This document shows, piece after piece, positions 12,745 to 23,089 of a DNA stretch of 64,000 nt. Origin of the DNA: Echria macrotheca (lineage: Eukaryota > Ascomycota > Sordariomycetes > Sordariales > Schizotheciaceae). Each line of letters starts with the position of its first letter. Position 1 is the first letter of the stretch. The DNA is taken from assembly GCA_030411725.1 (NCBI GenBank), contig MU839837.1:62001-126000 (forward strand). The letters run 5' to 3'. The position numbers and the translations under genes are program-made. Below the pieces are notes generated by a model. The model was not told the origin of the DNA, made no database searches, and saw nothing but the letters and a program-made list of their open reading frames with translations.

Positions 12745-13252
12745 ATGGCTGAGTGGGCAAAGCAGACGTACAACGAGCAATACGACAAATGGGTGCCCTG
12801 GCTTGAGGACTTGTATCTCCGGTATTTTACCAAGGACAACAAGGCCAGCCATGTGACGCGTGGTATGACCTCTCTTCCGCCCCGTTTCTCTTTCCGACGG
12901 GACTCGGTAGAATGAAAATGCTAACAACGCCATTCCAATAAAAAAAGACACGCTGAACAAGACCAAGGTCACGGGCATTCAGCAGGTTGACACCCTCCAG
13001 GACGGTGTCCACAACCTCGTCACGGGCCAGGTCGGCCAAGGCGGTCTCGGCCAGCCGGTCGGCGACCTCGCTTCGCGAGAGGGAGTCAACCGGGCAGAGC
13101 GAAGCGGGAGGGATGATAAGGGCGGCTACATCCCGGAGGCGGCTGGGCCGCTGGCTAAGGGCGGGAATGCCGTTATCGGGGGGGTGGCCGAAGGAGGGAA
13201 GCAGGCTGGGGGAATGTTGAAGGGTGGGCTTGGACTGGGTGGGAAGAAGTAA
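12745..13252 (+). CDS. Small conserved-looking Gly-rich protein, unknown function
   Basis: Two exons, join(12745..12862,12948..13252), encode 140 residues. The 85-nt intron has a GTATGA donor, TGCTAACAA branch and AAG acceptor; joining gives SHVTR-DTLNKTK. The N-terminus (MAEWAKQTYNEQYDKW) is rich in aromatic and charged residues and likely helical. A middle segment (VTGIQQVDTLQDGVHNLV) follows, and the C-terminus is dominated by Gly, Lys and Ala (GGMLKGGLGLGGKK). There is no signal peptide or membrane segment. The open frame alone would miss the N-terminus. I do not recognise a characterised family. It converges on the SDR gene with only 164 bp between stops. Confidence 0.72.
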
Positions 13253-13416
13253 ACCGTTTCTTTTTCTCTCTTTACCGCTTACCTCTTGTTTGTCCTGCGT
13301 TTCGGTAATTTTCTTGTTATTTTGTTGGATACCCGGCAGATTGGATTATTCTACTATGAACACATCCTCGCGGTCTATATGGTTTAAGTTCTATTTTCTT
13401 TGCATCGACAAAACAA

Positions 13417-14472
13417 TCATAACCACCTCGCAACTGCACTCTCCGTCCAGTCCCACAACTTCTCTCGAATTAGTGGAGGTTCACTCTTAACAGGGCATAT
13501 CCTTCCGACCGGTTCGTACATGGCGCCGTTGCTCAACTCCCGCACATCAACCGTCGCGGCCCAGACCTGGTTCGCCGCGCCATCCTCGGGCCCAACCATA
13601 CCGCCACCGACCAACCAGGCCAGTAGCCTGGTGACCAGACGGTCGCAGAGACTCATTTTGGCCACCATGTCGGTTTGGACGAAGCCGGGACTGACCGAGA
13701 CGAAAGTGATATCGGGGTATCGGCGCGCGAGCTCGGCCGTGTACGTGATGGTCGCAAGCTTGCTCTCGGCGTAACGCAGCCATTGTTTGAATCCCAAATC
13801 GAACGACCAACCTTTCTGCCTCGAACTCTGGGTGCTGCCTATCGGATCGCATTTGCTCTCCCCGGTTTCGGACTTTGATTCGGATCCACGACCGCCAACA
13901 AGAGACGGGGAAGGCCCATCGGCCAGAGGAGGCAGAGGGATCCCCCACAGCGCAGCGCGGAACGCAAAACTCGTCACGCTGACCACCCGCGCTCCCTCGC
14001 CCGCCGCCCGCAACAACGGCAACAACTTACTCAGCAGCAGCGCGTGTCCGATGTGGTTTGTTCCCATATACAACTCGTATCCCTGTTCTGTTGTCCTCGT
14101 ACGCTCACGACAGGCTTGTTGGGTTCCTGACGACGACGACGACGAGACCGAGGGAGCGATGCCGGCGTTCGCCATGACCACATCGACCTTTTTCTCGCGC
14201 CCCAGGATATGTTCGGCGGCGGCCGAGACAGACCGCAGGTCGGCCAGGTCGCACTGGACGAACTCGACAACGGCGGAGGGCGCGACGGTTCGGATCTCTG
14301 CGGCCACCGAAGCTGCTGGACTGGCCCGACGAGCGACTATATAGATTTTCGACGACGGATGCGAGCGGGCCAGGGCCACAGCGGAAGCGGCTCCTAGACC
14401 GGATGTGCCGCCTGTTATGACGATGACCTTGGGGTCGGTAGCCGTTCGGCTCGAAGGTTTCGTTTCGTCCAT
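13417..14472 (-). CDS. Short-chain dehydrogenase/reductase (SDR)
   Basis: A single exon of 351 residues. A Rossmann fold starts with TGGTSGLG (residues 20-27) for NAD(P)H binding, followed by the ARR dinucleotide-specificity region, CDLAD, and NAG at 102-104. The catalytic residues are Ser168 (VTSFA) and Tyr234/Lys238 (YAESK). The Ser-Tyr spacing is unusually long because a Gly/Ser-rich insert lies at about 181-225. The overall style resembles retinol dehydrogenase/WWOX-like SDRs, but the substrate cannot be read from sequence. The C-terminus (REKLWDWTE) is usual for fungal members of this group. No targeting signal is obvious. Confidence 0.9.
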   Translation of the reverse strand: MDETKPSSRTATDPKVIVITGGTSGLGAASAVALARSHPSSKIYIVARRASPAASVAAEIRTVAPSAVVEFVQCDLADLRSVSAAAEHILGREKKVDVVMANAGIAPSVSSSSSSGTQQACRERTRTTEQGYELYMGTNHIGHALLLSKLLPLLRAAGEGARVVSVTSFAFRAALWGIPLPPLADGPSPSLVGGRGSESKSETGESKCDPIGSTQSSRQKGWSFDLGFKQWLRYAESKLATITYTAELARRYPDITFVSVSPGFVQTDMVAKMSLCDRLVTRLLAWLVGGGMVGPEDGAANQVWAATVDVRELSNGAMYEPVGRICPVKSEPPLIREKLWDWTESAVARWL

Positions 14473-14848
14473 TTTCGCCGCGGTCTCCGGGGAGATGTCT
14501 AGTCAACATAAGGCCCCTCGAGGTTCAGCACAGGAGACATGTCGTTTTAATGTTTTCGCCGTCTCGTCATGCGGCGCGGAGCGGCGCAATCCAAAGGCCC
14601 CCAAAGTGGTCATGTCCAGCGATGCCGACGTATTTGGGCCAATGGGATTACACCAAATCCGCGAGGATCGGGCGGTGCTCTCTCACTTACACCGAAACCT
14701 CGGCTCAAAAAAATCGCCTCCTATTTCCCGGTCTGCAGCCGAGTTGAAGAAGAGGCCGCCTTGAATACGAGCAGGATAAATATCAGGCCTGATGTGGCAA
14801 TAGAAGCTCAGTTCGCTAACGTCAAAGTCTCAAGACAGGACCTGGAAA
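14473..14848. other. Intergenic region
   Basis: 376 bp separating two minus-strand oxidoreductase genes. It holds the SDR promoter and the 3' UTR of the FMN reductase gene. No motif stands out. Confidence 0.5.
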
Positions 14849-15457
14849 CTACAACAGCGCAACAACCTCGTCGAAAGCCTTCCTAATCTCGTCGCCCTTG
14901 GTCTCCTCCCACTCGGCCTTGGAATCCGGTCCCAACTCGCCCTTGGTCGTGGCCAACATCATATCCGGCCCAGCATTCCCCTTGAATGCGAGCTGCGGCT
15001 TCATGTCGGCCACCTTGAGCCCCATTCGCCCGAGCACATGGGCAGTCTGCTCGCTGGCGAACGTGCCACCGCCGACGCCGTAACTGATGACGGCCACGGG
15101 CTTGCCCTTCCACTCGTGCAGCAGGTAGTCGATGGCGTTCTTGGTCCCGCCCGCTATGCCATAGTTGTACTCGGGGATCACCAGCACGTATCCGTCGTGC
15201 CGCTTGATCTCGGCGCTCCACGCAATGCTCGGCGCGTTGCTGTATTTCGGCGAGTCGGGGCTGGCAGGATTTATCATGGCCGGCACCACCGCTTCGTCGA
15301 AGACGGGCAGCTTGAAGGTCGCAACGTCGACGGGCACGAGCTCGATGTTGGCCGCCGTCGCTGATGGCTTGAGGATCGAGTACACCACCGCCGCAACGCT
15401 TGACCCGACGCGGGGTGTGCGGGTGCTGGTGGTGATGACGGCGATGGATTTGGCCAT
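14849..15457 (-). CDS. NADPH-dependent FMN reductase-like flavoprotein
   Basis: A single exon of 202 residues, the usual length for the NADPH-dependent FMN reductase family (flavodoxin-like fold). The N-terminus IAVITTSTRTPRVGSSVA forms the first strand and phosphate-binding loop. The hallmark PEYNYGIAGGTKNAIDYL (from about residue 94) is the flavin-contacting loop and helix, and SYGVGGG follows after the next strand. Family members reduce FMN or quinones with NAD(P)H in the cytosol and often help against oxidative stress; the exact substrate is unknown. A perfect TATA-type palindrome lies about 90 bp upstream. Confidence 0.9.
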   Translation of the reverse strand: MAKSIAVITTSTRTPRVGSSVAAVVYSILKPSATAANIELVPVDVATFKLPVFDEAVVPAMINPASPDSPKYSNAPSIAWSAEIKRHDGYVLVIPEYNYGIAGGTKNAIDYLLHEWKGKPVAVISYGVGGGTFASEQTAHVLGRMGLKVADMKPQLAFKGNAGPDMMLATTKGELGPDSKAEWEETKGDEIRKAFDEVVALL

Positions 15458-16184
15458 GATGGATGAGAAGGGCTTGTTCTAAGAAGTGTACCGCAAAAGA
15501 TTTACTGTATAGGTTAACAGCGACAACAGCAGAGCAGCCACGAACGGTATATATATACCCGTCCCTGGAGACATTGCCAACTACGCCTGCCGGAGGAGCT
15601 TTGTAATCGGACCCAATCCATAACTCGCCGGAAGACTCCCTGCCGTCGGGCTCCACGGGGAAATAGGCATCCCGTATTTCAAACCAGCATCTCCGCTCCT
15701 GCATCCCATCATGGGTCCTGAACTGGAATCTACTCGCCCGGCGGTCTGCGGTGTGAAGGTACTCTTGGGAATTACCCCTGGCCGATGCGCGGGTTTGGAG
15801 TGGCTTTAGACCAAAGTTATGTCATCCCGCGCGGTAACTTCTACGACAACAGGTGCCGGGTGGGGCCGCGCGCGATGGCTTGCCGAGGGCGTGACGAGCG
15901 GCTGCGGTTAGTCAGCCTGGTGAGAATGCTCGAGGAGCCGCACAAAGGGATGCTGTGCTCCGAATGAGCGGCATATTTTGCTGATGACAAACCTAGATAA
16001 CAGTTGCTGATTTATAATTCGTCCGGGCTTGCTTCTCGCATCGGGAACTAGACTGTTTCAGGGGAGTGATCACGTAGCGGCTTGAGATAAGGGACGTCGA
16101 CTACCACCCAGAGCATGAGCGCGATGCCGAGTGGTAAATCTTCATTCTGTATATCCCATGCCTGGTATTATACATCTAAGCCCC
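15458..16184. other. Intergenic region
   Basis: 727 bp holding the FMN reductase promoter (TATA at 15546-15559) and the CCT2 3' UTR. Nothing else is recognised. Confidence 0.5.
15546..15559 (-). promoter_or_regulatory. Candidate TATA box of the FMN reductase gene
   Basis: GGTATATATATACC, about 90-100 bp upstream of the ATG at 15457. Sequence and spacing suit a TATA element on the minus strand. The palindrome itself gives no direction. Confidence 0.5.
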
Positions 16185-17943
16185 TCAGTGCCTCTCCCGT
16201 CTCCTCGGTGCCGCCCTTATTATGTCGTCGACTCGCAAGAGAAGCTGGACTAGTTAGCATCAAATGCATGGATAGGACAGCCAACTTACCTCCGCTGCTT
16301 CACTAGCAGAATTAACAACAGCCTTCTTCAACTTGTAACTCTCAATGACCCCCATCTCCCTCATGTCCGTAATCCCCCCGCCGGGCGTCATCAGATCCAG
16401 CCCATAAGTTGTCATTCCGTCGTAGATTGCCTTGCGGAGTCGAGCCACCAAATCACCCGAATCAAGACCGGCGTTGTCGGCGAGAATGGTGGGAAGCTGT
16501 CGAAGCGCAACGGCAAAGGCCGCAACCGCCGTCTGGCGCTTGCCCTCTACTCTTGTCGCCGCAACCTCTACCGCCTTGGCCATCAGCATCTCGGCACATC
16601 CACCTCCCAGAGTTGTCCGTGGTTCCTTCACCGTCTGTGAGAGCACCGCCAGTGCGTCGTGCAAGCTGCGTTCAGCCTCATCAAGAAGCTGCTCGCTTGC
16701 ACCACGGAGAACAATCGTACACGCCTGGCCTGCCGCAACGCCCGAAAATTTGATCAAGGTGTCCTCTCCAATGAGGACTTCCTCAATGAGATCACAGTGT
16801 CCAAGCTTGACCTGGTCGGGATGGTCGAATGTTGAGGCGATCTCGCCGCCAGTAACAAGAGCAAGACGCTCAATACCGTCAAAATCCGCGTGTTCAATCG
16901 ACATGATGCCCGCGTCGGTGAAGAGCTGCTCGGGCCAGTTGTAAATGAGTTGCCGGTTAATGAAGCAGTTGATTCCGTGCGCCTTGATCTTCTCCACCTT
17001 GGCCTTCATCTTGTCCTTTTCTGCCTTTTCGAGATCCGCCAGCTTGCTTGTAGAGCTGACCTTCACCCGCGCGCCAAAAATCTTGACCTTGTCAGTGTCC
17101 ATAGAGGTATTGGCGATGAGAATCTTGGCCTTCTCCAAGCGCTTTGGCTGGTTGACACCAATCTTCTTGTCCAAAATGAAGCCCTCGTCGAGGTACGATT
17201 CGCTAAGCTTGCCACCTGCTTTCTTGATGATCTGGATGTGACTGAGATCAGACGAGCCCTTTAACCGAAGGACGGCATCAACCGCCAGCTTGGAGAAGTG
17301 GTCACGGTCTTGGGCCAGCACTTTGGAGCTGAGCGTCGTCCGCGCGATGGCAAGAAGGTCCTTCTTGAACGCCTCGGGGTTGCTGCTATGATCCACTGCT
17401 GACGCCTCCAGGGCCTTCAGCGCGGCATGGCTGGCTATCCGGTAGCCCTCGATGATGGTCTGGGGGTGGATCTTCTTGTCAACAAGCTTCTCGGCTTCAC
17501 GCAGTAGCTCGGCGGCTAGTACGGCGACCGACGTTGTTCCATCGCCGACTTCGTCGTCCTGAACTTTGGAGATATTGACGAGAACCTTCGCGGCGGCATT
17601 GTCGAGAGCAATAGACTTGAGGATAGTCGCTCCGTCGTTGGTGACCATAATATCTCCGGTGGACCTGCATACAGGATTAGCTCCTGGCAAACAAGCTGGT
17701 GCTGCGGCGACATACGCCGACTGGAGAATCTTGTCCATGCCCTTTGGTCCAAGAGTGCTCTTGACCAGATCGCCTACTGCGATGGCGCCGACGAAGGCGC
17801 TGAGGCGGGCGTTCTCGCCCTTCTCCTCCGTGGTACCCTCATCGAAGATTTGCGTGGGACTGAAGGAGGCCTGCGCCGAGTTAGCGGGGCTGTCCACGCT
17901 GAAGGACACTGTCAAAGTCCCGAGAGACGCAGTTCCTCACCAT
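16185..17943 (-). CDS. CCT2: T-complex protein 1 subunit beta (CCT2 chaperonin)
   Basis: Four exons, complement(join(16185..16244,16290..17664,17716..17870,17941..17943)), encode 530 residues, the normal CCT2 size. The first coding exon is only the ATG. A 70-nt intron (GTGAGG donor, CGCTAACTC branch, GCGCAG acceptor) joins it to ASFSPTQIF. The second intron (51 nt) is in frame without a stop and would wrongly add 17 residues. The third restores the C-terminus LLRVDDIIRAAPRRRERH. ATP-site motifs are present: STLGPKGMDK, NDGATILK and GDGTTS. CCT2 is one of eight subunits of the cytosolic TRiC ring that folds actin and tubulin. It is divergent from eIF3b. Confidence 0.95.
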
Positions 17944-18568
17944 GATGAAAGTATAATGTGCTGGGGAACAACGACAGCGACAACGAAGAGGGCGGCGTCG
18001 CAGATAGTTACTTGTCGAGTGGGGTGTGGGGAGGCAGGCAGCTTTTGCAATCAGGCACGGCCGACATCAAGCTTCGACATTTTGCGATGGAATCGGCAGA
18101 AAAGCTCAAGCTCGATCTCACCGCCTACACTTTACACCTGGCAACGGTCACCGCCAGCCGTTGCCCCTCCTTTCCCAAAGAGCCCTCTTTGAGATCGAAC
18201 GTTGTCCCCACATTTGTCCCCGCGAACAGCGAAAATTTCGGGGCAAAACCCAAGCTTCTGTTCTTTGCCAGACCAAGACCAGCAGATCTTACTCCCGATA
18301 AAAAGCCTCGTTGCATCGAGTTTGGCTGCTTGCACGACCTTTCTTCATCGCCTGAGCTCCAGCTAGTGTCAAAACTTGGGAGAAGTGGGGCAGCGCAGAG
18401 TTTCTTGCAGTCAAGGCGCGCAGCAAAACCCCACCACGCTTTGCAACGCACAAAATCCCATTAATCTTCAACCGCGATCCTGGACCCCGCGACAACTTCA
18501 ACGACCACCAACCGCGAGCGCTAAGGACCAGCATTTTCGCAAGCTTTTTAGCGAGAAGTCTGCCCAGC
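17944..18568. promoter_or_regulatory. Shared upstream region of CCT2 and eIF3b
   Basis: 625 bp between the two start codons of diverging housekeeping genes, so both promoters must lie here. No strong TATA box is seen. The eIF3b leader is rich in CA and CGA steps. Confidence 0.55.
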
Positions 18569-20922
18569 ATGGCGCCGTCTTTCGACCACCTCCGAGACGA
18601 GGATCTCGATGAGGATGATATTGACATGGATGAGGTCGACATTTCCGACCTCCGGGAAAAATACGAGGTTCAGTTGGAGCAGGGCTATGACACCTTCGTG
18701 GTCATCGATGGCCTTCCCGAGGTTACGGAGGAGCAGAAGCCTAAGCTCGTCAAGTTTCTACTGAAAAAGCTAAACTCGGCCGGCAAGACTCGTGAGGATT
18801 TGATTTTTATGCCGATGGGTGACGACGGCAAGTCGCTAAGGTATGGAATACCCGTCGTGGTTCTCTCAGTACTGACAGCGGTTGCCTTTCAGATTCGCCT
18901 TCGTCGAGTATTCTTCCGCCGCGGAGGCCGCCACAGCCGTCCGCCAACTCGATTATACCGCCCTCGACAAAAAGCACACCCTCAGAGTCAACAAGCTAAC
19001 CGACGTCGACCGGTACGGGCGCGAAGGCCGGATTGATGACGAGTATACGCCCCCTACAATCGAGCCATTCCAAGAGAAAGAGCATCTTCGCTCCTTCCTG
19101 GCGGACCCAAGCGGACGGGGTAGAGACCAGTTCGTGCTGTACCGTGGCGATTCTGTCGGCGTTTACTGGAATAACGAGAAAGACCAACCCGAGCCTGTTG
19201 TGGAAAGACAACACTGGACGGAGGCTTTCGTGCAGTGGTCACCCCAAGGGACGTATTTGACATCAGTCCATGCCCAGGGTGTTCAGCTTTGGGGTGGCCC
19301 CTCTTGGACTAGGCAGAGACGATTCCCACATCCGTTTGTCAACCTTGTTGCTTTCTCGCCCAACGAGAAATATCTGGTAACCTGGTCGAACCGACCTATC
19401 TCGATCCCGGAGGAGGGCCATCCTGTCTTGACGCTCGACGATGACGGCAAGAACTACGTGATTTGGGACATAGAGACGTCCAAGCCTCTGCGTTCCTTTG
19501 CACAACTCGAAACTCCCGCGGTGACCGACGAGCACGGCGTCAAGAAAACGCCCAAGTTCCCCTGGCCTGCGTTCAAGTGGTCTGCCGATGCCAAGTACGT
19601 GGCGAGGCTGAACCAGGGCTCATCAATCTCGGTATATGAGCTCCCGAAGATGAACCTTCTCGACAAGACGGCGATCAAGATTGAAGGCGTGATGGATTTC
19701 GACTGGGCTCCTTCAACGCCGCAGAGAGATGGTATCAAGACATACGAACAGCTGTTCTGCTTCTGGACACCCGAGATCGGCAGCAACCCGGCCAAGGTTG
19801 GCCTCATGACCATCCCCTCAAAGCAGATTATCCGCACTCTGAATCTTTTCAGCGTGTCAGATGCCAAACTTCACTGGCAGTCAGATGCGGCTTACCTTTG
19901 CGTCAAGGTTGATCGGCACTCCAAGTCCAAGAAGTCTCAAGCGACCACGCTAGAAATCTTCCGCGTCAAGGAGAAGGGTGTTCCAGTCGAGGTTGTGGAC
20001 ACCATCAAGGACACCGTTATCAACTTTGCATGGGAACCTAAAGGCGACAGGTTCGTGATTATAACGACGACCGAGCCTGTCGGGCCTACCGCCGGTGTGC
20101 CTCCCAAAACGTCAGTCGCATTCTTCTGTCCGGAGAAGGCCAAGGGGCAGGCAGTTGGCAACTTCAAGCATCTTCGAACTCTGGAAAAGAAAAACAGCAA
20201 TGCGATCTTCTGGTCACCCAAGGGCCGATTCGTGGTCATCGCTACCATCCACAACCAGCAGAGCTCTGACCTTGACTTCTTCGATCTGGACTTCGAAGGC
20301 GAGAAGCCCGAGTCTGACAAGGACTTGACGGCGAATCTCCTGCTGATGAACACTGCTGACCACTACGGCGTTACGGATGTGGAATGGGATCCTTCTGGAC
20401 GGTTCGTCGCTTCTTGGGCTTCGTCTTGGAAACAGCAGGTAAGGATACCATACAGAGGAGTAGCATGTAGACACCAGCTAACAACAAACCTAGATGGAAA
20501 ACGGCTACCATATGTATGACTTCAGGGGTGAGCAGCTCCGAGAAGAGCCCGTGGAGAAGCTGAAGCAGTTGCTCTGGCGGCCGCGGCCACCTACACTGCT
20601 ATCCAAGGAAGAGCAGAAGACGATTCGCAAGAACCTCCGTGAATATTCGAGGATATTCGAGCAAGAAGACGCCGAGCGAATCAACAGTGCTGATGTTGCC
20701 GTCGTGGAGCACAGACGCCGCCTCCTCGAGGAGTGGTATGCCTGGCGTGCGGTCACCGAGGAGGAACTTGCTGAGGAGCGGGAGGCTCTTGGTCTGCCGG
20801 AAGATCCTGTTGCGGAACTTCTCAAGGCCCACGCCGCTGCTGTCGCTCCTGATGAGGAAGAGAAGGTGATTGAGGAGATCATGGAGGAAGTCCTGGAGGA
20901 GACCGAGGAGATTGTGAGCTAA
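18569..20922 (+). CDS. PRT1: Translation initiation factor eIF3 subunit b (Prt1)
   Basis: Three exons, join(18569..18840,18893..20438,20494..20922), encode 748 residues, normal for fungal eIF3b. The 52-nt and 55-nt introns both restore conserved text (KSLR-FAFVEYSS and SWKQQ-MENGYHMYDFRGE). An acidic N-terminus precedes an RRM at about residues 38-125 (TFVVIDGLP as RNP2-like, FAFVEYSS as RNP1). A large beta-propeller follows at about 180-640, with repeated W/D motifs such as VQWSPQGTYL and VDWIWEPKG-like blades (VINFAWEPKGDRF). The acidic helical C-terminus binds other eIF3 subunits. eIF3b is a scaffold of the eIF3 complex on the 40S ribosome. Confidence 0.96.
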
Positions 20923-23089
20923 ACTCACCACTCTGCCGGGCGGTTTGTGTCCAAGTCCACATCGACTTTACCACATCACCCGATCTCATGCGTTTCTATG
21001 GTACCAAGCGGGACTGTTCATTTTCGACTTCGCTTTTAGGGGTTCATAGACGCCGGCTCCGCCTGACGGTTGCGCATTACAAAAGTGGGCTCCGGTTGGT
21101 TGTCACTTGATGCTTGTCCTTTAGGTACTGAATTTGCCATTTCAGCGTGAGAATGGAGGAGAACTTGAAATGATACTGGCCCTATCTTGATTGCAAGTGA
21201 TCTTTATCCCGTTAATCGGCCCACCGCGAATGAGGCCAAGCAGCGCGTCTGTAAACATTATGAAACCCAAAACAATTTGAAGAATTATGCTGTATTTGGA
21301 AAGTCTCGACGGCATCGTGGATGGATTCGTGGTATCCAGAGCCAAGCTGCCCCGCATGACAGGCACATGACAGAAACGCTTGTCAACAGTGGTTGAGGTT
21401 GAGTTTTTTGGGGGCCGGCAAGGCGTTTAAAGCATGTGAAAGATGCGCTAGTTATTTGCCCGGGGTCTCTTCCCACCAGATCGTGGGCGATTATGACAGC
21501 ATTTTGTGAAACAGCTCAGGATGGGCAACATCAATGCGACCAGACATGGGATTTATTTTGTCGCTTCGGGTACGCTGGTACCTAAGTCTAACTACTTAAT
21601 TGACCGTGTGGGGACGCTTTGGTGTCACAGCCAAACAGTCAAGGGGCTCAACAAAATCTGGCTAGCTTCCCCCAACAGAAAATCTGGATCGCTCCTGCAC
21701 CACCCACACAGAGGGAAAACGAGACCGCTAAAATTGGCCGCAGAGCACTCTTCCACCCGATGTTGAATCTGGGCCTGCGGCAGTTCAGTAGTGTTTCCGA
21801 TACTGTCGGCACTGCTTTTGCTCTTCCATCGCACTTTGAGATTAAGAATCTAGGTAACTAGCTTGAAGGCATTCCTTTGGCGGAGTGCCCCGCCCCCGCA
21901 GTAACATCCCGACTTTTTCTCGACCCTGGAAATGCGGGTCCACTTCCGGTTCGCCGCCCCCGACCGGATCTGATAACGACATCGCGTCAAAGCCCAGACT
22001 CAGATTCCGCCTCCTTTCAACCTCATCAGTGTGATACAGATACAGTGTGCCGCGCACGCCCGAGGTGCAGTGCGTCGGATGCGTGCTTTTTCCAGCTGAT
22101 ATAACTGGCTGGTTATGTGCGCGCGTCCAGCCGCAGCTGGCGATACCCAGGCGGCTGCAGCAGTCTGGCCCAGCGAGGACATGTGGATGGAGCAGAGCAG
22201 AGATCGCCAGCTAGCCACAGTCGCTCGAACTTAGACGAAAAGTAATCCGTACTTTAGTGGGATTCGGCTAGGCCAATCGAATGTGCCTCGGCAAGACATC
22301 TGAATGCAAGCCTCCGTGCCGTCCAGAGTCCTCCAAAGTGCTCTTGCCGTGGCATGTGAGATGTATCCCCAGCCCACTCCTTTGCCCCCTCTCGGAGGCG
22401 GTGAGTCTGTCTGTCTGCTCCAGTTCGAAGCCGACCACCAGTATTCTGGTCAGCGCAGCCCGTGTCATAGGCCAAGCAGGTAGAGGGACAGATAACCAAA
22501 CTGCTGTGAAGTTCACGGGGAAGGGGCCGGAGTTCAGTCGTCAGCGAGTTCCTTGCCGCGAGGCAGCCAGTTGCTGAGTCTGGGTGGTAAGTGCGGCCAG
22601 GATGATGCGGCATAAGGACGACTCGTGGTTTGTGGTGCGAGACGACTCTGGAAATGGACGAAGTTCTCTTTGCCACCCCCTGGGAAATTCAAAAGACCCC
22701 GGAACGTGCCCCGTTCGTTACAGCGGCAGCCCCAACAAATCAAGCGGAATCGACCCACGGAAAAGGTTGCAGGCAAAATTTCTTAGACCCTGAAAAACAC
22801 TTTCTACCTTTTCTACCCCCACTCGCAGGCCCAGCCTCATCTCTTATCTTCTTCCTCCCTCCTAAGCACGGGAGATATTTCTGGTCACGGAGGGTTTTTG
22901 CAGCATTCCAATTCTGCATTTCTGGTGCACATTGTCAGGTCGGACGACATCCGAGTGTTGACTTTGCATCCAACGCTCGCGCCCAGGCTCCACGCCTCGT
23001 CACCAATCCACCGAAGGTGAACCGGAGCTGCTCCCCGCTGCCTCAATTCCTCCACCACCAGCTCCCAGGACTCCGATTGATCCTTCACC
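20923..23089. other. Intergenic region before the desaturase
   Basis: About 2.2 kb. The left part is the eIF3b 3' UTR. The last 300 bp (22780-23089), with runs of CCTTTTCTACCCCC and CTTCCTCCCTCC, look like a pyrimidine-rich promoter and leader of the desaturase gene. Open frames between are short and featureless. Confidence 0.5.

Noticed and set aside
17665..17715. 17 extra residues in the CCT2 open frame
   Set aside because: They are an in-frame intron with proper donor, CTAAT branch and acceptor; the family has no such insert.
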